A stretch of DNA of 64,000 bases from positions 1 through 64,000 of the forward strand of contig NZ_FQZF01000006.1 of the NCBI RefSeq assembly GCF_900141905.1, given 5' to 3'. A program made the position numbers and the translations under genes. How positions within the stretch are numbered: position 1 is the first letter of the stretch; every line of letters starts with the position of its first letter. The stretch comes from Muricoccus roseus. GTDB lineage: Bacteria > Pseudomonadota > Alphaproteobacteria > Acetobacterales > Acetobacteraceae. Below the pieces are notes generated by a model. The model made no database searches and was not told the DNA's origin. It saw only the letters and a program-made list of their open reading frames with translations. This document shows, piece by piece, positions 54,571-64,000 of the stretch.

Positions 54571-56859
54571 CTATCCCGCCCGGCGCGCCTCCACGGCCAT
54601 GAGGAGCCGTTCCGGCGTGGCGGGCAGGTCCAGGCGATCCGCGCCCGCGGCGTCCCGCAAGGCGTTCCACACGGCGGTTGCGAGCATCAGCGGCGGCTCG
54701 CCCACGGCCTTGGAGCGGAAGATCGTGTCCGCCCGGGCCGGCGCACCCTCCAGCAGCCGCACGTTGAAGGCCGGCGGCACGTCGCGCGAGCCGGGGATCT
54801 TGTAGGTGGAGGGGCCGAGGGTCCGCAGGCGGCCCTGCTCGTCCCAGAACAGCTCCTCGCAGGTCAGCCAGCCCAGCCCCTGCACGAAGGCGCCCTCGAT
54901 CTGGCCGCGATCCACAACCGGGTTCAGTGAGCGGCCGCAATCCTGGACCATGTCGGCGCGCAGGAGCCGGTGCTCGCCGGTCAAGAGATCGAGCTCCACC
55001 TCGGCGATGGCGGCGCCGTAGGAGAAGTAGAAATACGGCTCCCCCCGAAGGCTGGCGGGGTCCCAGTGGATGTCGGGGGTCCTGTAGAATCCGGTGGACG
55101 ACAGCGACACGCGCGCCTGCACGCAGCGATGCGCCAGCTCGCCGAAGCGCATGCGGTGGTTGCCGGCGAAGACCTCCTCCTCCTCGAACCGCACCTCCTC
55201 CGGCCGCACGCCCCATTCGGCGGCGGCCAGCTCCGCCATGCGGCCGCGGATGGTGGCCGCGGCGATCTGGGCCGCCCAGCCATTCAGGTCCGTGCCGGTG
55301 CTCGCGGCTGTGGGGGCGGTGTTGGGCACCTCGGCCGTGCTGGTGGCGGTGATGCGAACGCGCTCCACCGGCACGCCGAAGACGCCGGCGACGACCTGGG
55401 CGATCTTGATGAACAGCCCCTGGCCCATTTCCGTCCCGCCATGGTTCAGGCGGATCGAGCCGTCCTCATAGACATGCACCAGCGCGCCCGCCTGGTTCAT
55501 GGACATGATGCCGAAGGAGATGCCGAAGGCGAGGACGAAGCTGCCCAGCCCGCGCCGCAGAACCTCGTGGCGGGCGTTGAAGGCCTCCACCTCCGCCCGG
55601 CGGCGCTCCCAGTCCGCGCCGTCCCGGCATTCCGCCCAGACGCGCCGGATCAGATCGCCCTCCAGCGCCTGGCCATAGGGGGTGAGGGCACCGTTCTCGC
55701 CACCCGCCAGGTTGCGCTCGCGCACCGCCTCCTGGCTCGTGCCCAGGGCGCGGGCGACATGGCTGGTCACGTCTTCCATCAGCAGCACGCCTTGCGGCCC
55801 GCCGAAGCCGCGGAAGGCGGTGTTGCTGACCGTGTTCGTCTTGCAGGCCACCCCGGTGATGGTCACGTCGGGCACGTCCAACGCGTTGAGCGCGTGGGTC
55901 ACAGCACGGAAGACCACGCCGCCCGAGAGATCGACGCTGTGCCCGCCATCGGCCGCGAGGGTCGCCTCCAGCGCCAGGATGCGCCCGGTCCCGTCGAAGC
56001 CGGCCTCCCAGCGGAACAGCATGGGGTGGCGCTTGCCCGTGGCGGCGATGTCCTGCTTGCGGCCGAGGCGAAGCTTCACCGGGCGCCCGGTGCGCCGGGC
56101 CGCCAGGGCCGCGCAGGCCGCCACCCAGGAGGCATTGCTCTCCTTGCCGCCGAAGCCGCCGCCGAGGCGCCGCACCTGCACGGAGATGAGGTTCTGGTCG
56201 CAGCCAAGGATGCGCGCCGCGACATGCTGCACCTCGGTGGGGTGCTGGGTGGAGGAATGGATGGTCAGGTCCCCATCCTCCCCGGGAAGGGCGAGGGCGA
56301 TCTGGCCTTCGAGATAGAAATGCTCCTGCCCGCCCGCCTTGAACTCGCCGGAGAGGCGGTGCGGCGCGGCGGCGAGGGCGGCGCGGGCGTCACCCCGCGC
56401 CATCACCATCGGAGGCATCAGCAGGCTGCCGGCTTCCAGCGATTCCTCGACGGAAAGAACGGGGCGAAGGGCCTCGATCCCCGGCCGCACCGCGGCCGCG
56501 CCGGCCAGGGCCGCGTCCCGGCTCTCCGCGACGACGATGGCCAGGGGCTGGCCCCAATACTCCACCAGCCCCTCGGCCAGCATGTGCTCCGGGGCGCGCT
56601 TCGCCTGGGCGATGTCGTTGCGGCCGGGGATGTCCCCAGGGCCGAGCGCCGCGACCACCCCGGGGATGGCGAGAGCGGGGGCGAGGTCGAGCGGCGCCAG
56701 GCGGCCATGCGCGACGGGGGAGAGCACGAGAGCGGCGTGGAGTAGGTTCGGCGGGGTGGGGAGGTCGTCGGCGAAGCGGGCCTCACCGGTCGCGTGCTTC
56801 AGGGCGCTGTCCTGCCTGAGGGCCGCGCCGGGCCCGGTCCCGCGTGCCATGCCGTCCAT
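54571..56859 (-). CDS. xdhB: Xanthine dehydrogenase, molybdopterin-binding subunit XdhB
   Basis: 762 aa. It matches the XdhB pattern: [51 protein letters not shown] (substrate Glu), [17 protein letters not shown] (substrate Arg), [11 protein letters not shown] and [13 protein letters not shown] with catalytic Glu near 721. All residues for purine hydroxylation are present. It starts with the ATG overlapping the xdhA stop. An 8-bp hairpin (54558-54583) overlaps its stop codon. The 211 bases downstream to ivd otherwise hold only the presumed ivd promoter. Confidence 0.92.
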   Translation of the reverse strand: MDGMARGTGPGAALRQDSALKHATGEARFADDLPTPPNLLHAALVLSPVAHGRLAPLDLAPALAIPGVVAALGPGDIPGRNDIAQAKRAPEHMLAEGLVEYWGQPLAIVVAESRDAALAGAAAVRPGIEALRPVLSVEESLEAGSLLMPPMVMARGDARAALAAAPHRLSGEFKAGGQEHFYLEGQIALALPGEDGDLTIHSSTQHPTEVQHVAARILGCDQNLISVQVRRLGGGFGGKESNASWVAACAALAARRTGRPVKLRLGRKQDIAATGKRHPMLFRWEAGFDGTGRILALEATLAADGGHSVDLSGGVVFRAVTHALNALDVPDVTITGVACKTNTVSNTAFRGFGGPQGVLLMEDVTSHVARALGTSQEAVRERNLAGGENGALTPYGQALEGDLIRRVWAECRDGADWERRRAEVEAFNARHEVLRRGLGSFVLAFGISFGIMSMNQAGALVHVYEDGSIRLNHGGTEMGQGLFIKIAQVVAGVFGVPVERVRITATSTAEVPNTAPTAASTGTDLNGWAAQIAAATIRGRMAELAAAEWGVRPEEVRFEEEEVFAGNHRMRFGELAHRCVQARVSLSSTGFYRTPDIHWDPASLRGEPYFYFSYGAAIAEVELDLLTGEHRLLRADMVQDCGRSLNPVVDRGQIEGAFVQGLGWLTCEELFWDEQGRLRTLGPSTYKIPGSRDVPPAFNVRLLEGAPARADTIFRSKAVGEPPLMLATAVWNALRDAAGADRLDLPATPERLLMAVEARRAG

Positions 56860-58238
56860 CACGCGGCCTCCGCCTGGCGATGCCAGAGGCGGCGCAGGAG
56901 GTTGCCGGCGGCCCGGCGCCGATAGCTGGCGCTCCCCCGCAGGTCGGAGAGCGGGGCGATGGCCGCCTCGAGGGCGGCGGCGGCCGCTTCGGCCGTTTCC
57001 CGGTTCCACATCCGTCCCGTCAGTGCCGCCTCGGCGGGCCGGCAGCGCTCCGCACGGGGGCCGGTGCCGCCGAGGGCGACCCGCGCCCAGGCGACACGCC
57101 CTTCCTCCATCACGAGCAGCGCGGAGAGGCCGACAGTGGTGATGTCCTGGTCCGGCCGCTTGGAGAGCTTCTCGGCCGCGAAGAGGCTTCCGGCCGGCGG
57201 GCGGGGGATGTGCACGTCCTGGATCACCTCCTCCGCCCGCAGGGCATTCTGGCGATAGCCCGTGAGGAAGTCCTCCACCGCCATCTCCCGCATCCCGCCC
57301 GGCCCGGCGAGGCGCAGACTGGCCCTCAGTGCGATCAGGGGCGGAAGCGCGTCGCCGATCGGGGAGGCGGTGCCGAGATTGCCGCCGAGCGTCCCCATGC
57401 CCCGGATCTGGCGCGAGCCCAGGCTGCGGAGGAGTTTCGCGAGCGGGGCGAAGGCGGGATCGGCCGCGCAAGCCGCGAGAAGCCGCCGGTAGCTGGCGGC
57501 GGCCCCGACCCGCAGGCCCGTGGCGGTTGCCTCTAGCCCGTTCAACTCCGGCACGTCGGAGAGGCAGATCACCTGGGCCGGCGCCTCGCGCCGCTCGGAG
57601 ACGCGCAGGCCGAGATCGGTCCCCCCCGCGAGGAGCCAGGCGTCCGGATGCGCGGCGCGAAGGGCAAGAAGCCCGGCCAGGCTGGCGGGCCGGTGGAAGA
57701 CCTGCCCCGGTGCCTCGAGCCGCGTGGCGGGGGAGGGTGGCGCGGCCGGGGGCGGGGCGCCGTCGTCCCGCAACCCGGCGAAGGCCTCCACGATCGGGCG
57801 ATAGCCGGTGCAGCGGCAGAGATTGCCCGCCAGGGCGTCATGCACGTCCCCGCCTTCTCGCGCATGGGCCCAGGCCGCCATGACGATGCCGGGGGTGCAG
57901 AAGCCGCATTGCGTCGCGTCCGCCTCGGCCAGCAGGTGCTGCACCGGATGCGGGGTGCCGTCGGGGCCACGCAGCCCCTCCACGGTCCGGATGCTGCGGC
58001 CATGGACCTGCCCGAGCAGGGCGAGGCAGGCATTCAGCGGAACCCGGGCGCCATCGGTCTCCTCGATGACGACAGTGCAGGCGCCGCAATCGCCCTCGGC
58101 GCAGCCCTCCTTGGTGCCGGTGAGGGCAGCGGGGCCGCGAAGCCAGTCGAGCAGGGTGGTGGTGGGGGAGGTGCCCGCCGGCAGGGTGCGGGGCGTGCCG
58201 TTCAGGGTGAAGGCGATGGGGCCGGCGGAGGGCATCAT
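56859..58238 (-). CDS. xdhA: Xanthine dehydrogenase, Fe-S and FAD subunit XdhA
   Basis: 459 aa with two [2Fe-2S] domains (TKEGCAEGDCGACTVV; TQCGFCTPGIVM and GNLCRCTGYRPI) followed by an FAD domain (AWLLAGGTDLGLRV, GTLGGNLGTASPIGD). This arrangement matches Rhodobacter XdhA. It forms the electron-transfer half of XdhAB, oxidising hypoxanthine and xanthine to urate with NAD. The cofactor-loading chaperone XdhC is not adjacent. The start is the first of two ATGs; the ribosome binding site is weak. Confidence 0.92.
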   Translation of the reverse strand: MMPSAGPIAFTLNGTPRTLPAGTSPTTTLLDWLRGPAALTGTKEGCAEGDCGACTVVIEETDGARVPLNACLALLGQVHGRSIRTVEGLRGPDGTPHPVQHLLAEADATQCGFCTPGIVMAAWAHAREGGDVHDALAGNLCRCTGYRPIVEAFAGLRDDGAPPPAAPPSPATRLEAPGQVFHRPASLAGLLALRAAHPDAWLLAGGTDLGLRVSERREAPAQVICLSDVPELNGLEATATGLRVGAAASYRRLLAACAADPAFAPLAKLLRSLGSRQIRGMGTLGGNLGTASPIGDALPPLIALRASLRLAGPGGMREMAVEDFLTGYRQNALRAEEVIQDVHIPRPPAGSLFAAEKLSKRPDQDITTVGLSALLVMEEGRVAWARVALGGTGPRAERCRPAEAALTGRMWNRETAEAAAAALEAAIAPLSDLRGSASYRRRAAGNLLRRLWHRQAEAA

Positions 58239-58259
58239 GGGCGGGAGCCTAGCAGGCTC

Positions 58260-58284
58260 CGTGCCGGGCGATCAGCCCGGCACG
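58260..58284 (-). terminator. Terminator-like hairpin after the response regulator gene
   Basis: Perfect 10-bp inverted repeat (CGTGCCGGGC and complement) with a 5-base loop, 13 bases after the response regulator stop and 21 bases before the xdhA start. It probably separates the two transcripts. No T-run. Confidence 0.55.
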
Positions 58285-58297
58285 CCAGCAGCCGCGG

Positions 58298-58660
58298 TCA
58301 GGTGACCGGCAGGCGCGAAAGGGCGGCGGTCAGGTCCTCGGGCGCATAGGGCTTGGCCAGCACGGGAACGCCGGCGAGCCGCTGCGGAAGCCCCGCCGCG
58401 CCATAGCCGGAGGCGACGATGAAGGGGACCTCAAGCTGGATCAGCCGGTCCGCCACGGGCTCGGAGGTCTCGCCGGCGAGGTTGAGGTCCAGAACGGCGA
58501 GATCCGGACGCTGGGCGTCGAGCATAGCGAGGGCTTCGGAGACGGTCGCCACCGGTCCCAGCACCACCACGCCGGCATCGGCCAACGTGTCCTCCACGAG
58601 CATGGCGACCAGGGTCTCATCCTCGACAACCAGAACACGTCGCCCGGCGAGGCTTGCCAT
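58298..58660 (-). CDS. Single-domain response regulator (receiver only)
   Basis: 120 aa CheY-like receiver without an output domain. The acidic pair is in VLVVEDE, the phospho-acceptor is D58 (LAVLDLNLAGE), the switch Ser is in FIVASGYG, and the Lys is in VLAKPY. The GYG and LAGE features recall receivers paired with HWE/HisKA2 kinases. No kinase gene is nearby, so its partner and output are unknown. Confidence 0.85.
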   Translation of the reverse strand: MASLAGRRVLVVEDETLVAMLVEDTLADAGVVVLGPVATVSEALAMLDAQRPDLAVLDLNLAGETSEPVADRLIQLEVPFIVASGYGAAGLPQRLAGVPVLAKPYAPEDLTAALSRLPVT

Positions 58661-58735
58661 TCAGACCGTCTCCATTCGCCCGGCCTCCCTGGGAACTCCC
58701 TGGGGAAGCTGAGTCCGTTCATCACACGGGGTGGC

Positions 58736-58790
58736 GCCCGGCCGTTCCCCTGTCAAGGGCGGCCGGGCTTCGTTGCGCCCCGGAGGGCGC
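58736..58790 (-). terminator. Two hairpins after a Bug binding-protein gene
   Basis: Reading away from the binding-protein stop, GCGCCC-loop-GGGCGC (58775-58790) and then a 9-bp stem GCCCGGCCG / CGGCCGGGC (58736-58768). They probably end transcription. No T-run. Confidence 0.45.
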
Positions 58791-58796
58791 GCCGGG

Positions 58797-59792
58797 TCAG
58801 TCCGCGTACTGCCCAGCGGCCTGGATGATCGGCCGCCACTTGGCGATGTCGGCCTGCCAGTAGCGGCGATGGAACTCCGGAGTCGCCTGCTCCTGGCTCA
58901 CGGGAGCCGTGCCGAGCTCGGCGAAGCGCGCCACCAGGCGATCCTCGCGCAGGGCGGCCTGGAGGGCGCGGGAGAGGCGGTTCAGGATCGCGGCATCCGT
59001 GCCCTTCGGCGCGTAGAGCCCGTGCCAGACCGAGACCTCGAAGCCCGGTAGCCCGGCCTCGGCGGCGGTCGGCAGGTTCGGCAGGGCCGCGTTCCGGCTG
59101 CTGGTGGTCACCGCGAAGGCCTTCACCGCGCCGGAATTGATCTGCTGCGTGGTGTTGGTGGTCTGGTCGCACATCACGTCCACGGTGCCGCCGATCAGGT
59201 CAGTCATCGCCGGGCCGGTGCCGCGATAGGGGACGGTGGTCAGCTGCGTCTGGATCGCCGACTGCAGCAGCAGCCCGCAGATATGCGAGGCGGCGCCGAC
59301 GCCGGCATTGGCCAGGTTCACGTTCTGCTTGCGCTCGCGCAGCACGGCGACCAGCTCGGCCAGGTTGTTGGCCGGGAAGTCCTTCTTCGTGATGATGGTC
59401 ATCGGCACCTCGGTGACGAGGCCGATCGTCTCGAAGCCGTTCACCGCGTCATAGGCGAGGCGGCGGTAGAGCGAGGGGGTGGTGCCCATGCCGATATGGT
59501 GGAGCAGCAGGGTGTAGCCATCCGGCCGGGCCTGGGCGACGCGCTGGGCGCCCAGCGTGCCGCCGGCGCCGCCGACATTCTCCACCACCACGGGCTGGCC
59601 GAGGTCGCGGGCCATCACCTCGGCCACCAGCCGGGTCACGACATCGGTCGGACCGCCGGCGGCGAAGGGCACGATGATGGTGATGGGCCGGTTGGGGAAG
59701 GCGCCCTGGGCCTTGGCAAGGCCGGGCAGGACAGCCGGGGCGGCGAGGGCGGTGGCGAGCAGAAGCGTGCGACGGCGGGTCATTCGGACCAT
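58797..59792 (-). CDS. Bug family (TctC) tripartite tricarboxylate-type binding protein
   Basis: 331 aa. Signal peptide (RRTLLLATALAAPAVLPGLAKAQ) followed by FPNRPITIIVPFAAGGPTD, QPVVVENVGGAGGTLGAQRV, VPYRGTGPAMTDLIGGTVD and LPTAAEAGLPGFEVSVWHGL. All are Bug hallmarks. No TctA/TctB genes adjoin it and no neighbouring enzyme hints at its ligand. Probably monocistronic, since hairpins flank it on both sides. Confidence 0.9.
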   Translation of the reverse strand: MVRMTRRRTLLLATALAAPAVLPGLAKAQGAFPNRPITIIVPFAAGGPTDVVTRLVAEVMARDLGQPVVVENVGGAGGTLGAQRVAQARPDGYTLLLHHIGMGTTPSLYRRLAYDAVNGFETIGLVTEVPMTIITKKDFPANNLAELVAVLRERKQNVNLANAGVGAASHICGLLLQSAIQTQLTTVPYRGTGPAMTDLIGGTVDVMCDQTTNTTQQINSGAVKAFAVTTSSRNAALPNLPTAAEAGLPGFEVSVWHGLYAPKGTDAAILNRLSRALQAALREDRLVARFAELGTAPVSQEQATPEFHRRYWQADIAKWRPIIQAAGQYAD

Positions 59793-59855
59793 GAACGTAA
59801 ACTCCCGTTAATTGTCCGGCGGTCGCAAGAAACCCCCTCCGCTGTCAAGCAAGTT

Positions 59856-59879
59856 CCGGGGGTGCTGCCGCACCCCCGG
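59856..59879 (-). terminator. Terminator-like hairpin after lepA
   Basis: Perfect 10-bp inverted repeat (CCGGGGGTGC and complement, 4-base loop) beginning 7 bases after the lepA stop on the minus strand. The bases after it (AACTTGCTTG) are only moderately T-rich. Confidence 0.55.
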
Positions 59880-59885
59880 GCCGCG

Positions 59886-61691
<1,806 letters not shown>

Positions 61692-61793
61692 CTGGTTCCG
61701 GGCCGTGAGCGGGCGGGCCCCGGCCTATCTGGGGCGTGTCAGCCCCCCAGATAGGGCATGCCGCGCGCGGGACCAAGCGGCGGGGTGCGGAGG

Positions 61794-62789
61794 CTACTCG
61801 ATGCGCGCGCCCGAGGCCTCCACCATTTCCTTCCACCGCGGCGCGTCCTGGGCGATCGCCTCCCGCACCGCCGCCGAGCTGTCGGAGATGGACAGCACCA
61901 GCCCGGCCGTCGCCAGCCGCTCCCGCAGCCCCGGAGCCTCCGCACCGCGCCGGACCCCGGCCGCGATGCCCTCCACCATCTCCGGGGACATGCCGGTCGG
62001 GCCCGTCAGGATGTTCCAGGACTGCAGGTCGAGGCCGCCGAGCCCGAGATCCGCGAACTCGCCAAGGCCCGGCACCTCTGGCAGGAGCGGGGAGCGGGCC
62101 CGGCTGCCGACCGCGAGTGGAACCAGCTTTCCGGCCGCCACCTGGGGCAGCAGCGCGGGCATGAAGTCGAACACCATGTCGATCTGCCCAGCCAGCAGGT
62201 CGTTCAAAGCCGGCGCCCCGCCACGATAGGGCACATGGACGATGTCGGCGCCGCTCCGCTTGGCGATAGTGGCGATCAGCAGGTGGGCCGGGCCCCCATT
62301 GCTGGCCGAACCCTTGGTGATCTGGCGTCCGGGCTGCTTCGCCCAGTTGATCAGCGCCCGGAAGTCGGTCCAGCCACGCTGGGCCGCGCGCTCGGCCGTC
62401 ACGCAGCAGAGGACGGTGCTCGTCACCAGCTTGGCCACCGGCGTGAGGTCCCGGGCCGGGTCGTAGGAGACCCTGGCCATCAGCGGCAGGGCAGTGAAGA
62501 AGCCGATGTTGAACACGCCCAGCGTCGCCCCGTCCGGTGCGGCGCGGGTCACGGCCTCGATCCCCAGCACGCCATTGGCTCCACCCCGATTCTCGATCAC
62601 CACGGGCTGGTTGTTCCGGGCCGTGAAGGCGTCGGCCCAGATCCGCCCGATCGCATCGCCGGCCCCGCCGGGTGGGAAGGGCACGACCCAGCGCATCGGG
62701 CGGCCGCCGGGCAGAACCTGCGCACTCGCCGACCGGAGCAGGGCTGGGGCGGCCAGGAAGCCAAGCAGGAGGGGGCGGCGGGCTGGCAT
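61794..62789 (-). CDS. Bug family (TctC) tripartite tricarboxylate-type binding protein
   Basis: 331 aa. Signal peptide (RRPLLLGFLAAPALLRSASAQ), then MRWVVPFPPGGAGDAIGRI, QPVVIENRGGANGVLGIEAV, GSASNGGPAHLLIA and VHVPYRGGAPALNDLLAGQID. The ATG at 62789 has GGAG upstream; the frame is open further up but the added residues do not fit. Divergent from ridA, with a TTACC-N4-GGTAA dyad between them. Ligand unknown. Confidence 0.9.
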   Translation of the reverse strand: MPARRPLLLGFLAAPALLRSASAQVLPGGRPMRWVVPFPPGGAGDAIGRIWADAFTARNNQPVVIENRGGANGVLGIEAVTRAAPDGATLGVFNIGFFTALPLMARVSYDPARDLTPVAKLVTSTVLCCVTAERAAQRGWTDFRALINWAKQPGRQITKGSASNGGPAHLLIATIAKRSGADIVHVPYRGGAPALNDLLAGQIDMVFDFMPALLPQVAAGKLVPLAVGSRARSPLLPEVPGLGEFADLGLGGLDLQSWNILTGPTGMSPEMVEGIAAGVRRGAEAPGLRERLATAGLVLSISDSSAAVREAIAQDAPRWKEMVEASGARIE

Positions 62790-62821
62790 ATCGGGCTCCG
62801 GGCGGCGGGATGGCGAGAGGA

Positions 62822-62835
62822 TTACCTCTTGGTAA
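62822..62835. promoter_or_regulatory. Dyad in the divergent region between a Bug binding protein and ridA
   Basis: TTACC-TCTT-GGTAA is a 5-4-5 inverted repeat in the only AT-rich stretch of the 105-base divergent gap. It could be an operator shared by both genes. No regulator gene is adjacent. Confidence 0.35.
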
Positions 62836-62894
62836 GGTGAAGCAAGGGGCGCGCCATCCGTAGCGGGCCCGAGTGGAACCGGGATCCTGAATCC

Positions 62895-63281
62895 ATGCCC
62901 AAGCGCGCCGTCGCCACCGACCGGGTGTTCAAGCCCAAGCTGCCCTTTGCCCAGGCCACCCTGGCTGGCGGCTTCGTCTTCGCCTGTTCCACCGGGCGCG
63001 ACAGGGAGGGCCGCTTCGCCGTCGGGGATGTGCGCGCCCAGACACGGCAGACCATCGAGAACATCCGCGCCCTGATCGAGGAGGCCGGCGGCACGCTGAA
63101 GGACGTGGTGAAGTGCACGGTCTACGTGACCGACCGCGCGAACTGGGAACCGATGAACGAGGTCTATTTCGAGATGTTCGCCGAGGATCCGCCGCACCGG
63201 GTTTCCTGCATCGTCAGCGGTCTCGGCTCCCCGGATTGCCTCGTCGAGATCGACGCGACCGCCTATCTCGGAACCGACTGA
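62895..63281 (+). CDS. RidA (YjgF/YER057c/UK114) family protein
   Basis: 128 aa, usual length. RidA proteins hydrolyse reactive enamine/imine intermediates of PLP enzymes. Family blocks: FAQATLAGGFVFACST, VRAQTRQTIENIRALIEEAG, DVVKCTVYVTDRANW and the Arg-containing PPHRVSCIVSGL that binds the carboxylate. Divergent from a Bug binding protein; it may belong to one of the catabolic RidA subgroups rather than the housekeeping one. Ends 9 bases before the convergent channel gene. Confidence 0.9.
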   Translation: MPKRAVATDRVFKPKLPFAQATLAGGFVFACSTGRDREGRFAVGDVRAQTRQTIENIRALIEEAGGTLKDVVKCTVYVTDRANWEPMNEVYFEMFAEDPPHRVSCIVSGLGSPDCLVEIDATAYLGTD

Positions 63282-63290
63282 TCCCGCCGG

Positions 63291-64000
63291 TCAGCTCCCC
63301 TCATCCGGGATGTTGATGAGGTGGCCACAGGCTTTGCAGTGGACCGCATCCGGCTCGTGCCGCTGCAGCCCGCATTGCGGGCAGGGGAAGCGGACCTTGG
63401 AGGGCCGGAAGAGGGATTGGGCAAGGCGGAGGAACAGCGTCACTCCGCAGAACATGATGACCACGCTGAGCAGCCGCCCCGTCCGGCCGGGCAGGGTGAT
63501 GTCGCCGAAGCCGGTGGTGGTGAGGGCGGTGATGGTGAAATAGAGGGCATCCGCATAGTCGCCGATCTGCGGATTGCTCCGGTGCTGGGTCTCGTACACC
63601 AGCCCGGTCATGATGAAGATGAACACCAGCAGGTCCATTGCGGCCACCATCGTGTCCTGGTTCCGCTGAAAGCCGGGAAAGTCCTTCCGTAGCCGGTTCA
63701 GCAGCCTCTGCGAGCGGAGCAGGCGCAGCACGCGCAGGGCCCGCAGGAAGCCGGCGGCCGCGCCCAGCATCGGGATCAGGAAGCAGACGATGGCGATGGC
63801 GTCCGCCAGGGTGGCGGGATGCGCCAGTTCCTTCCACGGCCTCGGGCTGGCGCGGAGCCTCGCGGCGAACTCGGCCAGAAGGACGAGGCCGAGCGCCGTA
63901 TCGGCCACCTCCACCGTGGCACTCCGCTCGATGAAGGAGGTGCCGATGATGAAGAGCAGCGTGACGGCGTCAAGCAGCAGCAGGCCGTAGCGGTACCGGA
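63291..64000 (-). CDS. Ion channel protein, K+-channel-like, with C-terminal zinc ribbon (5' end outside window)
   Basis: The frame is open to the window edge, so the N-terminus is missing. The visible part has voltage-sensor-like helices (LLLLDAVTLLFIIGTSFIE; an Arg-rich S4-like FLRALRVLRLLRSQRLLNRL), then S5, a pore loop with filter TTTGFGD, and S6 (VVIMFCGVTLFLRLAQSLF). TxGFGD resembles the K+ filter TVGYG/GFGD. The tail carries CPQCG and CKACG, a four-cysteine zinc ribbon. It is probably an inner-membrane cation channel; selectivity and gating are inferred. Confidence 0.8.
   Translation of the reverse strand, partial: RYRYGLLLLDAVTLLFIIGTSFIERSATVEVADTALGLVLLAEFAARLRASPRPWKELAHPATLADAIAIVCFLIPMLGAAAGFLRALRVLRLLRSQRLLNRLRKDFPGFQRNQDTMVAAMDLLVFIFIMTGLVYETQHRSNPQIGDYADALYFTITALTTTGFGDITLPGRTGRLLSVVIMFCGVTLFLRLAQSLFRPSKVRFPCPQCGLQRHEPDAVHCKACGHLINIPDEGS

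Noticed and set aside
54356-55216. Minus-strand frame reading from within xdhB past its stop codon
   Set aside because: It is the out-of-phase frame of xdhB running into intergenic DNA. Composition is low-complexity and no start signal is seen.

Overview
The window is about 64 kb of very GC-rich, densely coded bacterial DNA. Gene content, Tat-exported molybdoenzymes, several Bug-type (TctC) binding proteins and codon use suggest an alphaproteobacterium of the Rhodospirillales/Acetobacteraceae type (Roseomonas-like). That placement is inferred from gene content, not from a marker-gene search. I see no rRNA, tRNA, CRISPR array, transposase or phage gene. It reads as a chromosomal segment rich in catabolic and uptake operons.

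Layout. 1-1793: the C-terminal end of a secreted RTX protein and an unknown protein. 2065-5888: a Tat-exported aldehyde oxidoreductase of the PaoABC type, followed by a convergent TonB-dependent siderophore receptor (5963-8113). 8213-17580: a CoA-transferase and a BisC-like molybdoenzyme, divergent from a LysR regulator that is followed by gamma-glutamyltransferase, amidase and a peptide-type binding protein. A 34-bp motif sits on each side of lysR in front of both gene groups, so these six genes may form one regulon. 17799-20021: a small unknown gene and a membrane GGDEF-EAL protein.

20050-30859: a complete C-P lyase locus. phnF-M-G-H-I-J-K-L-N runs forward and phnC-D-E-E runs backward; they meet at a perfect 16-bp hairpin. 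Both operons start with direct repeats spaced 11 bp apart that look like PhoB boxes. 30891-31168 holds a cluster of perfect palindromes and a terminator. 31198-38008: a sugar-acid operon (IlvD/Edd dehydratase, LacI regulator, KDG kinase, KDPG aldolase, mannonate dehydratase, Bug binding protein) feeding pyruvate and glyceraldehyde-3-phosphate, with a 14-bp palindromic operator upstream.

38269-39312: a YjbQ protein and a secreted protein that may carry a KTSC-like domain. 39406-43054: sulfotransferase-cysD-cysNC, a compact PAPS-making and PAPS-using unit. 43194-47549: an AfuABC/FbpABC-type ABC importer. 47622-49580: AsmA-like protein. 49577-54359: ivd-mccB-mccA of leucine breakdown. 54571-58238: xanthine dehydrogenase xdhAB. 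58298-64000: a single-domain response regulator, two more Bug binding proteins flanking lepA, a RidA protein, and the C-terminal part of a K+-channel-like protein with a zinc ribbon.

The observations I find most interesting are the paired motif around lysR, the paired Pho boxes on the convergent phn operons, the sulfotransferase translationally coupled to cysD-cysNC, and the palindrome cluster upstream of phnC.
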